From assembly GCA_016708315.1 (NCBI GenBank), contig JADJGC010000013.1, positions 1 to 60,716 on the forward strand: a stretch of DNA of 60,716 nucleotides, read 5' to 3'. This document shows, piece by piece, positions 7,864 to 16,048 of this stretch. The notes beneath the pieces are model-generated. The model made no database searches, had not been told where the DNA came from, and saw only the letters and a program-made list of their open reading frames with translations. A program made the position numbers and the translations under genes. Position 1 is the first letter of the stretch; every line of letters begins with the position of its first letter. The DNA comes from a bacterium. Lineage in GTDB: Bacteria; Zixibacteria; MSB-5A5; CAIYYT01.

Positions 7864-8763
7864 ATGGAAACCAGTTTTAATAAATCAGCCGATACCAGCC
7901 ACCAGATTACTCTGCAATCGAGCCTGGTCTACGCCGTTTGGCTCTCGGGAACGGCACAGGCGGGCCGCGAGGTATATCTCGAGGTAGGCACCAGCTTCGT
8001 GGGCTTAGGCGCTGCCATCGAAATCAAGGTCAAATCGCAAGACGGCAAGAATCTCGGATCCTTAAATGAAAAGATCTACAATAACAAGTTTGTAGGAAAA
8101 GTGCTGATTGCCGGCGACGCCAAGATCGGCGATATGGCGTACTTCGAGGTTAAACTGCCTGCGTTGAGCTTACAAGGCGAATCGAACCGTATCAGCATTG
8201 TGCCGCCGATCAAGGTCAAGAACATGTCTTGGAGCGCGTCGGAAGCCCGCCGCGGCGACGTGCTCACGCTGAAAGCTGATATCGAAAATGTTGACGAAGA
8301 AGTTCCGGCGAAAGTGATCATCTTCGAAGCCGATCAGGACGGCGCTCACGACAGGATTTGCGAAATTCAGACAATCGTTAAGAATAGCAAAATCACTCTC
8401 GATTGGGAGTACGAGTACCACGAAGACACCGATGAGATTCCGACTGAAGAAGAACTCCAGCGCTATGGACGCGGCTACAATCCGCCCGAGTATTTCTTCG
8501 TGATCGAGATTGATAAGCAGGAGTTTGGCCGCGAACAAGATTCCGGATTGCTGACATTCAAGGACTCGCTTGAGATTCAAGCAAATCAAGGCGATGGGGC
8601 AGTCATGGCGAATGAAGATATTATTGCTTACCTCGCCGACGGCACAGAGAAACGCGCCACACTCGACGAATATGGTTACGCTAAACTCGAAGGTATCCCG
8701 CCCGGCAAATGCCGAATTGAGTTTCCCAATCGCGACGGCATGCGTCCGATGGAATTTGAATAG
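7864..8763 (+). CDS. Ig-like/PPG-type domain protein of secretion-effector loci, no signal peptide
   Basis: The 299-residue product has no signal peptide. The middle contains repeated beta-strand segments (VKNMSWSASEARRGDVLTLKAD, then a WEYEYHEDTDEIPTEEELQ acidic linker and PPEYFFVIEID). The C-terminus has the compact motif YLADGTEKRATLDEYGYAKLEGIPPGKCRIEF. From memory, this arrangement occurs in proteins encoded beside VgrG/PAAR or other injection-system cargo genes, as a carboxypeptidase-regulatory-like fold. That link is recollection, not a search. It is the first gene of a three-gene unit with an NlpC/P60 enzyme and a lipoprotein, and a promoter lies upstream. A role as adaptor or carrier of the next protein is inference. 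Confidence 0.6.
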   Translation: METSFNKSADTSHQITLQSSLVYAVWLSGTAQAGREVYLEVGTSFVGLGAAIEIKVKSQDGKNLGSLNEKIYNNKFVGKVLIAGDAKIGDMAYFEVKLPALSLQGESNRISIVPPIKVKNMSWSASEARRGDVLTLKADIENVDEEVPAKVIIFEADQDGAHDRICEIQTIVKNSKITLDWEYEYHEDTDEIPTEEELQRYGRGYNPPEYFFVIEIDKQEFGREQDSGLLTFKDSLEIQANQGDGAVMANEDIIAYLADGTEKRATLDEYGYAKLEGIPPGKCRIEFPNRDGMRPMEFE

Positions 8764-8781
8764 CGGGGAGATGACGGCACA

Positions 8782-9759
8782 GTGACAGATGTAGTATCCG
8801 GCCTCAAGGCCCTCTTCTGGGGACCGCCACTCAAACCCATCGAATTGTTCCCTCGCAAAAAAGCCAACATCTTTGAGTCTGACCAGAAGGTCAAAGCGCT
8901 TTTGCCTGCTGATTTCCCGTCGGTTGAAAAGGGCTTCAGCGACAATCTGAAAAAACTCGAAAGCCGGTTCTTTGTCGATCTGGGCACCAAGCGCACGGTC
9001 ACGGCTTATGTCTGTGCCGAAAAAGATGGCAAATGGGTGCCGCATGCGGATAAGGAAGTATTTCTTCGACTGGGGCCGGGAAGCGCTCCAAAAGCCAAGC
9101 TAAACCTTACCAAAGGCACATCGGACAGTGACGGCTGTATCGAGATGGAAATCGAGCATCCGGCTGAGACCCCGGAAGGAACTGGGTTGATCTTTCTGCA
9201 GGCAAGTTTCGACGAGCAATTCCTGACATTCAATCAGCTCAATCTCTCGATTCGACGCAACAACGACACGTTGGCTGACCTAAAGGAGGTTGTCGAAGGC
9301 AAGTCGCTTTTGGTCCACCAGAAAAGCAATGCCGTCGAGTCGGTCGCGATCAAACGCCTGCAGACAATTCTGAATCAGGTTGTAGCGCGCAAGAAGGCTG
9401 TCACCGATTTCGAGTTCCTTGAGACTCACGGCAAATACGATGACAAGTGCAAGAAAGCCGTGAAGTCATTCATTGAGAAATTCGCCGGCGGATTTGACTA
9501 TCCGAAGGGGCAGTTTAACGTCAAGGTGAATGATCTCGTGAAGGAGTATATCAAGAAGGAATATGGCGGATATGAGGACGGCCAAATCGTTGACCGCTCG
9601 CTGTTAGTCGGACCTAAAGAATGGGCAGCCGGAGATGCCGTCAACACAATCGACGGGCTGCTTGATATCTATGTAGCCGTAGTCGAACGCTTCTTTGCGG
9701 AGATGCTGAAGTATGCAGAGGAGTACACCGGCTGCAATACATTCTTAGTGCAACGCTAA
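8782..9759 (+). CDS. NlpC/P60 effector-like protein, N-terminal part (frameshifted)
   Basis: A GTG start 18 bases after the previous gene is preceded by GGGGAG. Residues 1-170 are Ig-like with a carboxypeptidase-regulatory-type strand pattern (TKGTSDSDGCIEMEIEHP). Residues about 185-245 look like a peptidoglycan-binding type 1 domain (AIKRLQTILNQV, HGKYDDKCKKAVKSFIEKF). No signal peptide is present. The frame stops at 9759, but the downstream frame is open from about 9741 and continues the protein, so one base is probably lost or gained near 9740. The repaired gene would span 8782-10844, about 687 residues. Confidence 0.65.
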   Translation: MTDVVSGLKALFWGPPLKPIELFPRKKANIFESDQKVKALLPADFPSVEKGFSDNLKKLESRFFVDLGTKRTVTAYVCAEKDGKWVPHADKEVFLRLGPGSAPKAKLNLTKGTSDSDGCIEMEIEHPAETPEGTGLIFLQASFDEQFLTFNQLNLSIRRNNDTLADLKEVVEGKSLLVHQKSNAVESVAIKRLQTILNQVVARKKAVTDFEFLETHGKYDDKCKKAVKSFIEKFAGGFDYPKGQFNVKVNDLVKEYIKKEYGGYEDGQIVDRSLLVGPKEWAAGDAVNTIDGLLDIYVAVVERFFAEMLKYAEEYTGCNTFLVQR

Positions 9760-9890
9760 GGTCGAGCCACGCTGCATCAAGTGATGCTGTCAAGGATTCG
9801 CGCGATAACGATGTTTCTGTCGCCAAGGATATTGTCGCCAAGAAGATTCAGGGCAAGCAGGTTGCAGGGAAGTGGTGGTACAAGATTCAG

Positions 9891-10844
9891 TTGTCCGCCA
9901 TTGAGGGCTGGCTATCGGAAGACGATGGAAAGCTGGTCAGCAACAACGCGAAATTCGAAGCATCGAAAGTTGCTACAATCAAGGACAAGGGCGATAAGAG
10001 CGGGGCGGCAGTCAAGAGCTGGGGCGGAACAAGCCAATCATCGGCCAAGGATGAGAAATTCAGCTACTTGAAAAAGAAGACACCGCCGACTGAGCGCTGG
10101 TTCCAGATCGAGAACAAGAATGGTGTCGCAGGCTGGATCAAAGAAGCTGACTGCACTGCAATTTCAAATGATCGCGTTACGGCACACAATGCCGGCACCT
10201 TCGGGATGGCGGGTGTGGCCTACAGCTATGGTAGCAAGGATCGTCCCTCGGAGTTTACGGCATTCTTGCAATCGAATCCGGTCAAGCCCGAGACTCTGGA
10301 TTGTTGGCATCTCTATGAGAACACTCACAAGCCGGGAAAAACCAGCAACGACTCCGACACGGCTAATTATACCGGAATCGATTGCTCAGGCTTCACACAG
10401 AATACCGTTTGCTATGCGCTACTGCCGGACAATCAACGCATTGTCCCCGAAGCGCGCATGAAACGCATCGGGCGCGTCGCCGGTGCGACGGGCGAGACCT
10501 GGCCCTGGACCGGCTGTATCCCGGCACGGGATTTCGTCGGCGATTGGGCACGTCAGATAACGTATGATCCGGCCAACGCCAACAAGCAGTGGCTGGACTG
10601 TACCGATATCATCACGTCGCCCGGTCATATCGTTTGGGTCGGCGACAAGGAGCCGGATGCAATCGACAACCACCGCAATTTTCAGGTGTATAATGCTTTC
10701 GGAGGCGACTCTCGCGAGAATCAAAGTCCGAAGGTCCCGACCGACAAGTTTATCCGTAAGATCATCAAGATGCCGTTCAAGTGGTGGGGAATCAAGTTTG
10801 CCGACAATAATATCAAGATCGGAAGGATCTATTTCTGGAGTTAG
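9891..10844 (+). CDS. NlpC/P60 effector-like protein, C-terminal catalytic part
   Basis: This frame is open from about 9741; the given start is only the first usable start codon. It carries two SH3-like strands groups (GKWWYKIQLSAIEGWLSED and RWFQIENKNGVAGWIKEAD). A catalytic NlpC/P60 cysteine peptidase domain follows: GIDCSGF holds the nucleophile near base 10390, and SPGHIVWVGD the histidine near 10626. Members of this family cut peptide stems of peptidoglycan (gamma-D-Glu to diamino acid bonds). The domain has a long insert between Cys and His (about 80 residues). The combination of peptidoglycan-binding, SH3-like and NlpC domains points to a cell-wall target. Next is a lipoprotein gene, possibly protective. 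Confidence 0.75.
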   Translation: MSAIEGWLSEDDGKLVSNNAKFEASKVATIKDKGDKSGAAVKSWGGTSQSSAKDEKFSYLKKKTPPTERWFQIENKNGVAGWIKEADCTAISNDRVTAHNAGTFGMAGVAYSYGSKDRPSEFTAFLQSNPVKPETLDCWHLYENTHKPGKTSNDSDTANYTGIDCSGFTQNTVCYALLPDNQRIVPEARMKRIGRVAGATGETWPWTGCIPARDFVGDWARQITYDPANANKQWLDCTDIITSPGHIVWVGDKEPDAIDNHRNFQVYNAFGGDSRENQSPKVPTDKFIRKIIKMPFKWWGIKFADNNIKIGRIYFWS

Positions 10845-10868
10845 TCATGCGGTCAGGAGGATGCAGTA

Positions 10869-11906
10869 GTGCTGCAATGGATCATAGTCGTGATGCTCGC
10901 GGCGCTGCCGCTGATGCAAGGATGTGCTGCCATGAAAACGGTTGACGGCGCGCAAGAATTCGAAATGATCTATTTCGATCAAGGCGACGACGAAGGGAAA
11001 CTGCTCTATCAATTCAGCGAAGTCGGCAAGGATATCCTGCCGCAGCGGATGTTGGTCGATAGCAATGGGAGACTGTTCTTTCTGGAGCGCGCGCTCAATC
11101 GCGTACAGTGCTTCTCGCCAACCGGCGAGTGGTCATACACTGTGGCGCTCTCGGGTGACGATCTCAAGTTAAGCAGTGAAGACGACACTCCAATCGAAAT
11201 CAACTACATCGACATGTTCTGGTTTCCCGATTCATCATTGGGGATACTCTTGGAAGTTGCCGGAGATACTCCGCGACCTATCGCGGTCAAGCTCGACGCC
11301 GACGGGTTTGTGCAATCGCACTATGAACTGAAGGACGCGCCGATTCCGCTCGACAATATCGAGAATGTCCGATGCGATGCGCTCGGCTGGCTCTGGATAG
11401 CACAGGACGAGTGGCAGCTTTTCGACCATTTGGGCAACTACAGCTCGACCGTGAAGGTCGCCTCAAATTGCGTCGACTCCCCGGGATTTACCTACAGCAG
11501 TGACAAGCCTGTTCGCGTACTTGATCGTCACGGCAAGCTTGCCGCGACTTTGACTGCCGAAGACACTCCTGCGCCCGATTTCGTTGCGTTTGTCGATGAC
11601 AAAGGTGAAATGGTATCGTGGACGCGCGGTTTGGCTGAAACCAAGACCGCGACCAGCCTGGCAAGCGCCAATCAGATCGTGTTATTCGCGCTCAATCGGG
11701 ATAAGTGGCTTTGCGAAGCCAAAGCAACGACCACTGTGCCGAATACTGAGTACAAATTTCCGCACGAACAATCGGATCAGGCGATTCCGGTGCAGGTATA
11801 TCTTCCGAAGATGACAGTTGTTCGCAACGGTGTGATGTATCTATTGGCTTATTCGGATGATTCGATATGGGTCAGCAAACTGGCGATTGCCGCACTGATG
11901 AAGTAG
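10869..11906 (+). CDS. Lipoprotein with beta-propeller-like repeats (possible immunity partner)
   Basis: A GTG start lies 8 bases after a perfect AGGAGG. The N-terminus is a lipoprotein signal (MLAALPLMQGC, Cys19), so the 345-residue protein should sit in the periplasm on a lipid anchor. The body is strand-rich with NHL-like repeats such as PQRMLVDSNGRLFFLERALNRVQCFSPTG and NIENVRCDALGWLWIAQDEWQLFDHLG, as in a six-bladed propeller. It is the last gene of the unit with the NlpC/P60 protein. A periplasmic location next to a cell-wall hydrolase fits an immunity or inhibitor role, but that is inference. It could equally be a sensor or scaffold. Confidence 0.6.
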   Translation: MLQWIIVVMLAALPLMQGCAAMKTVDGAQEFEMIYFDQGDDEGKLLYQFSEVGKDILPQRMLVDSNGRLFFLERALNRVQCFSPTGEWSYTVALSGDDLKLSSEDDTPIEINYIDMFWFPDSSLGILLEVAGDTPRPIAVKLDADGFVQSHYELKDAPIPLDNIENVRCDALGWLWIAQDEWQLFDHLGNYSSTVKVASNCVDSPGFTYSSDKPVRVLDRHGKLAATLTAEDTPAPDFVAFVDDKGEMVSWTRGLAETKTATSLASANQIVLFALNRDKWLCEAKATTTVPNTEYKFPHEQSDQAIPVQVYLPKMTVVRNGVMYLLAYSDDSIWVSKLAIAALMK

Positions 11907-12230
11907 TCAGACTGATTTGTCCGAAGTCAACTTGATGTAGACCTTTCCGTCTTCCACCTTCGTTTCATACATCGGAATCTTAAGACTGGGGGCTTCCAGA
12001 GACTGTCCCGTGCATACGTCTGCTCTCCAGCCGTGAAGGGGGCAGATCAAGACGCCGTCGTCAATCTCGCCGCCTTCAAAGCTGGCACCCTGATGGGGAC
12101 AGCAATCATCGAGCGTATAGACTTTATCGCCAACCTTGCACAGAGCGAGCGGATTGCCGTCGATTTCGACTATCAGCGGCTCATTGGCGGGAATATCGTT
12201 AAGTGCGCAGACTTCAGTGAATTCATTCAT
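11907..12230 (-). CDS. Rieske [2Fe-2S] ferredoxin (NirD/BphF-like)
   Basis: The 107-residue product contains both Rieske cluster boxes: C-P-H at residues 44-46 (CCPHQGASF) and C-P-L-H at 63-66 (CPLHGW). Two Cys and two His would bind one [2Fe-2S] cluster. There is no signal peptide or membrane anchor, so it is a soluble cytoplasmic ferredoxin-type Rieske protein of the size of NirD or dioxygenase ferredoxins. No partner oxygenase or reductase is adjacent. The start is placed at 12230, because the upstream in-frame ATG adds 20 residues that do not fit the family. Confidence 0.88.
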   Translation of the reverse strand: MNEFTEVCALNDIPANEPLIVEIDGNPLALCKVGDKVYTLDDCCPHQGASFEGGEIDDGVLICPLHGWRADVCTGQSLEAPSLKIPMYETKVEDGKVYIKLTSDKSV

Positions 12231-12285
12231 CGCGCACAAGTAAATGATCTGGACACCAAAAGCAATAGTGTAGTTTCGGGCGACA

Positions 12286-12318
12286 AACAAAAAACGCCGA
12301 CTGGTGTCCAGTCGGCGT
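12286..12318 (-). terminator. Rho-independent terminator of the sigma/anti-sigma unit
   Basis: A perfect stem ACGCCGACTGG / CCAGTCGGCGT with a 3-base loop lies at 12294-12318. On the minus strand it is followed by a T-rich tract (A-run 12288-12293 on the plus strand). It lies 28 bases past the end of the anti-sigma gene. Confidence 0.88.
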
Positions 12319-12345
12319 CATGCGTAAGCTCAGGTGAGATTTTAT

Positions 12346-13086
12346 TTATCGCCAGGAGGCATTTCGCAACAACGGCGTATCGGGCGAGTTGCGCTGGTAA
12401 GGATTTACCGGGCGCACATACGGGCGATAGCTTTGGTATTGCGAAGAAGCAAACGATGCGGTCGGGCGATTCATGGTGCGATTCATAAGTCCCATGCGAC
12501 GCATGTGCTCGACATAGAGCGATTCGATCTTGGCATCAGCAAGTTTAAGCGAGCGTGCGTTCGACACGGTCGTGGCACGATAGTTGGAGCGTTCTCCGGA
12601 GACACCAAGGATGTATTCCCAAACCGTAGGAGATTCTTTGGAAGTCGTCACCGAGGCGAATTGCGCCGTCTGCTCAGCAGGCGGGACGATTGTAGCCGTA
12701 ATGACCGACTGATCGTCAAGCATTTCCGGAGCCTTGTCCGAACGCAGGAAAACCATTGTCAATACCGCGACTACGCCGACGGTTGCCAGCGAGGACATCC
12801 ACGCCAACGGACGACGGAATAGAGACGGTTCGCGCAAGGGGAGATAGCTCTCGGTCTGGTGATTCTGCTCTGCAAAGATGCGATTCATCAATTGCAAATT
12901 GAAATCATCCGCAACTTGCTTTTGCGGCAGAGACTTTGCGGCGACTAAGATTTCTTCTATGTAAAGCTTTTCTCGTTCACAACTTTTGCAATTTCTTATA
13001 TGCGCCTCCATCTCTTTACAGAGATCTGATTGTAATGAACCATCACAGGATGCTGATAGGTAGCACCGAACCTTTTGACAATTCAT
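12346..13086 (-). CDS. Anti-sigma factor with zinc-finger (zf-HC2)
   Basis: The 246-residue protein starts with a ZAS-type zinc-binding domain. Candidate ligands are Cys8 or Cys14, His29, Cys33 and Cys36, with the diagnostic H-x3-C-x2-C in HIRNCKSC. A single hydrophobic segment at about 95-113 (MSSLATVGVVAVLTMVFL) would place the N-terminus in the cytoplasm and the Tyr/Arg/Pro-rich C-terminus (PYVRPVNPYQRN) in the periplasm. It overlaps the ECF sigma gene upstream by 44 bases, indicating translational coupling. The family sequesters its cognate sigma factor until an envelope signal releases it. Confidence 0.85.
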   Translation of the reverse strand: MNCQKVRCYLSASCDGSLQSDLCKEMEAHIRNCKSCEREKLYIEEILVAAKSLPQKQVADDFNLQLMNRIFAEQNHQTESYLPLREPSLFRRPLAWMSSLATVGVVAVLTMVFLRSDKAPEMLDDQSVITATIVPPAEQTAQFASVTTSKESPTVWEYILGVSGERSNYRATTVSNARSLKLADAKIESLYVEHMRRMGLMNRTMNRPTASFASSQYQSYRPYVRPVNPYQRNSPDTPLLRNASWR

Positions 13087-13645
13087 ACGTCTCCTCCATA
13101 CGCGGTTTCAGGCGATTGCGTAGGATCGCCCGCGCCCGATTGACACGTGACTTAACGGTACCGAGCGGTACGCTCAACACCTGGGCAATTTCCTCGTAGG
13201 AGAGATTGTCCACATCACGCAACAAGAACGCGGTTTTGTATTTTTCCGGTAAGCGTTTGATTTCCGTATCAAGCAGAGTTTTCAGCGCACTGTTGTTCTC
13301 GACTTTTTCTTCCTTGGCCGGCAGTTTCTCGGCGAAGTCGAAAATGTCGAAGAACTTGATCTTCTTGCGGCGGCGTAGTTCATTGCGCGCAAGATTGAGT
13401 GCGATCGTATAGATCCAGGTAGAAAATGCAAAGCGGAAGTCATAGGACATCTTATGCTGCCAAACACGCAGGAACGTATCTTGCAACAAGTCTTGGGCTT
13501 CATCTTCCGATGAGAGCATGCGATTAAGGACGTTGAACAAACGATCCTTGTAACGGTTGACAAGAGTATTATACGACACCATGTCGCCCTCTTGTACCCG
13601 CTTCATTAACTCCAGATCAGGGAGTGATTCTCTGTTCAGCATCAT
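13043..13645 (-). CDS. ECF RNA polymerase sigma factor (sigma-70 family)
   Basis: The 200-residue product shows sigma region 2 (VNRYKDRLFNVLNRML...DEAQDLLQDTFLRVWQH, then FSTWIYTIALNLARNELRRR for promoter melting). Region 4 has the helix-turn-helix YEEIAQVLSVPLGTVKSRVNRA. It lacks regions 1 and 3, as ECF sigmas do. The open frame extends upstream, but the AAAGGA at 3-6 bases before two consecutive ATGs (13645, 13642) fixes the start. It forms an operon with the overlapping anti-sigma gene. Its regulon is unknown. The surface-protein genes at 14.6-17.3 kb are nearby candidates only by position. Confidence 0.92.
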   Translation of the reverse strand: MMLNRESLPDLELMKRVQEGDMVSYNTLVNRYKDRLFNVLNRMLSSEDEAQDLLQDTFLRVWQHKMSYDFRFAFSTWIYTIALNLARNELRRRKKIKFFDIFDFAEKLPAKEEKVENNSALKTLLDTEIKRLPEKYKTAFLLRDVDNLSYEEIAQVLSVPLGTVKSRVNRARAILRNRLKPRMEETYELSKGSVLPISIL

Positions 13646-13816
13646 TATCCTTTCGTTATCCAGCCCGACAACTGCTATCCTAAAATACAATACGAGTATC
13701 GTGATAGTTCCACGATTTTTGTATTTGCCTATTTCAAGAATCTTCGAATCCCTTTGCAAATTGGGCGAAATAGCGTAGATTGAAGGCTGTTGAACTAAAC
13801 GCAGGGAGATTCATAA

Positions 13817-14356
13817 GTGAATGTAGCAGAAGCAATTGCGCAAAGGCGCTCGATTCGATCATTCGGAAAGCAGAAAATTGAAGCGGAAAAACTGGCCGCA
13901 ATTTTAGAAGCCGCCCGTTTAGCGCCATCCGCACGAAACGAGCAACAGCGGCTGTTTATCGTGATAAAGCAGACGGATATGCTGAAGAAATTGGCTTTCG
14001 CCTGCGATAGCCAACAACAGGTTGCCGAATCAGATGTTACGATTTGCTGCTGTATTCCCGACACCGACCTGCTTACCGATGAGAATCGGGTACTTCGTTA
14101 CGAGGATTCCGCTATCGCTAATGCCTTCATGATGTTGCAAGCGACCGCGCTGGGGCTGGGCAGTTGCTGGATCGGCAGTTTCAACGAACGCAAAGTGAAG
14201 AGCCTTCTGCGAATTCCGGATAATGTGGCAATTCATTCGCTCTTGGCGTTAGGATATGCTCACTATACTCCGCCTGCAACCGAACGCAAACCACTCAGCG
14301 AGATCGTTCGTTCGGAGGAATTCCCTCGCACAATGGATGAAGAGCGAATCGGGTAG
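13817..14356 (+). CDS. Nitroreductase-family FMN oxidoreductase
   Basis: The 179-residue product begins with the FMN-binding signature AEAIAQRRSIRSFGKQKIE and continues with LEAARLAPSARNEQQ and LQATALGLGSCWIGSF, both typical of the nitroreductase fold. It is at the short end of the family, like the two-domain-reduced NfsA/NfnB relatives annotated as nitroreductase A. It would be a cytoplasmic FMN dimer using NAD(P)H. The natural substrate is unknown. The GTG start is preceded by AGGGAGA. It is divergently oriented to the ECF sigma gene and appears monocistronic. Confidence 0.85.
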   Translation: MNVAEAIAQRRSIRSFGKQKIEAEKLAAILEAARLAPSARNEQQRLFIVIKQTDMLKKLAFACDSQQQVAESDVTICCCIPDTDLLTDENRVLRYEDSAIANAFMMLQATALGLGSCWIGSFNERKVKSLLRIPDNVAIHSLLALGYAHYTPPATERKPLSEIVRSEEFPRTMDEERIG

Positions 14357-14621
14357 AGAAAGTCGTCTTTCGAGGCGCGCACACAGATTGTGCCTGTGAG
14401 GGCGACGAATGAATCAAAAGTGGGCAGAATCGCAAGGGGCGAATATTCGACAATCTGCAAATCGATGGCATTTAGCTGGTTTTGGCAATCTGATGAATTG
14501 ACGGCAAGTTTATTGCTTTGAGTATTGTCATATCTCAGGCGCGTCAATGTTTTTATTGACCCGCCCGGACAATGCCGTAGATTCAGAGCAGAATGAGTGC
14601 TGCTAATCCAAGGAGGCACGG

Positions 14622-15440
14622 ATGCCGCGTCTACTTCTAGTTTGTTCGTTACTGCTCTGTTCTGTAAGCCTGTTTGCGCAATCGGAACGCGTGAGTCGCC
14701 GTGATACGGATTCGGATGACAATGTCCAACGAATCTATTCATATGACAACCTTCCACCTCGACAACTGGTAGATTGTCCAACGGCCGCGACGTTACCGCG
14801 AGCGAGTTTCGATTTTCAGGTACGGACATCGTCCAATGGTTCGCTGGTAGGGCAAACAACCGTCGGACTTCACCGGCGCTTCATGCTCGGAATGTCCTAC
14901 GGCGGTGAGAACGTTCTCGGCGATGAAAAAGCCGACTGGTACAACGAGATGCAATTCCTGGTGAAGTACCAGTTGATCACGGAGACGTTGTACATGCCGG
15001 CACTCGCTCTCGGTTACGAGGGTCAGGGCTACGGCAGATACTTCAACGACTTGGAACGCTATATGTTCAAGTCGAAAGGTTTCTACGCGGTAGCGTCCAA
15101 GGGTTACCGCACCTACAAGTGGTCGTCGGGTCTTCACGCCGGTGTTTATTACTCGCTTGAAGATGATGGCGATCAGGACGATGATGTGTCGATCTTCCTC
15201 GGCGCCGATCTGCAGCTTCAGAATGATCTTCTGCTGGTCGCCGAGTACGATTTAGCGCTTTCCGACAACCACGATACGGAACACTCCGGTAAGGGTTGGG
15301 GTTATCTTAATGTGGGTATACGATGGATCTTCTCCGAGCGGCTCGAAATCGGGTTTGATATGGAGAACCTAATCGGTAACCGCAACGACACGAAGAACCC
15401 GACACGCGGATTGAGAATTACGTACTTGGAATTCTTCTAG
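14622..15440 (+). CDS. Outer-membrane beta-barrel protein of unknown function
   Basis: A signal peptide (residues 1-20, ending SLFAQ) precedes about 250 residues of alternating strands with aromatic girdles, ending in the F-terminal strand LRITYLEFF typical of a barrel recognised by BAM. LPRASFDFQVRTSSNGSLVGQTTVGLHRRFMLGMSYGGENVLGDEK resembles the N-terminal part of YjbH-like exopolysaccharide-linked barrels, but that is a weak resemblance. AAGGAGG lies just before the ATG. It is the first of three same-strand surface-protein genes (14622-17302) with short gaps. Confidence 0.65.
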   Translation: MPRLLLVCSLLLCSVSLFAQSERVSRRDTDSDDNVQRIYSYDNLPPRQLVDCPTAATLPRASFDFQVRTSSNGSLVGQTTVGLHRRFMLGMSYGGENVLGDEKADWYNEMQFLVKYQLITETLYMPALALGYEGQGYGRYFNDLERYMFKSKGFYAVASKGYRTYKWSSGLHAGVYYSLEDDGDQDDDVSIFLGADLQLQNDLLLVAEYDLALSDNHDTEHSGKGWGYLNVGIRWIFSERLEIGFDMENLIGNRNDTKNPTRGLRITYLEFF

Positions 15441-15462
15441 AGGTGTATAACCGAGAGGTGAT

Positions 15463-16023
15463 ATGATGAATGCAAGAAATCTGATAATCGGCATCGCGGC
15501 GTTAATCGCGGCGGCGATCACCTCTGCCGGGTGTTACACTATTATCAAGCATCCCACGATGACTGCCACTCACAGCGATGAGGGCGAAGGCACTTCTGAA
15601 ACATACACTCACGTTGAGGCCGATCGCGACTGCATGCGCTGTCATACCGACTACGGCACGTATCCATATGGTTACTACTATGGCTACTATCCCGACTATT
15701 ACTGGTCCAATCCCAATTGGGGCAGCTACTATGCATATCCCTGGTGGTGGGAAGATTACTACGATAACGACAAGATCGTTGCCGATACGGTAGATCAAAT
15801 TGCCCGCCCTGAACAACGTCGGGGACTGACTCCGCCGTATTCTCGCGGTGTCGATCCGATTTTCAATCCGCCACCGACATTGCCAACACCGGGCACACCG
15901 CCGGTTGTCGGCGGAAGCGGCGGATCAACCACCGGTGGCGGCGGCACAGTGACACCACCCCCAACGAATACAGATGACGGCAAGAAGGAAGAGCAGAAAC
16001 CACCGCGCCGTCGAGGAAAATAG
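15463..16023 (+). CDS. Tyr/Gly/Pro-rich lipoprotein with one CXXCH haem motif
   Basis: The 186-residue protein has a lipoprotein signal (IAAAITSAGC, Cys24). A single haem-c-type motif CMRCH lies near residue 57. A strikingly Tyr-, Trp- and Gly-rich stretch follows (GYYYGYYPDYYW and NWGSYYAYPWWWEDYY). The tail is a Pro/Gly low-complexity region ending in a basic RRRGK. If the CXXCH is used, it would be a lipid-anchored monohaem cytochrome matured by the Ccm system encoded 10 kb away. The motif could instead bind metal or form a disulfide. It lies between an outer-membrane barrel gene and a FadL-like gene in the same direction. Confidence 0.65.
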   Translation: MMNARNLIIGIAALIAAAITSAGCYTIIKHPTMTATHSDEGEGTSETYTHVEADRDCMRCHTDYGTYPYGYYYGYYPDYYWSNPNWGSYYAYPWWWEDYYDNDKIVADTVDQIARPEQRRGLTPPYSRGVDPIFNPPPTLPTPGTPPVVGGSGGSTTGGGGTVTPPPTNTDDGKKEEQKPPRRRGK

Positions 16024-16048
16024 ACATCAACCATTGGAGGGCTATCTC

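Noticed and set aside
8170..9045. 291-codon minus-strand frame antisense to the PPG-domain gene
   Set aside because: Overlaps two plus-strand genes with clear domains; its protein has no recognisable motif.
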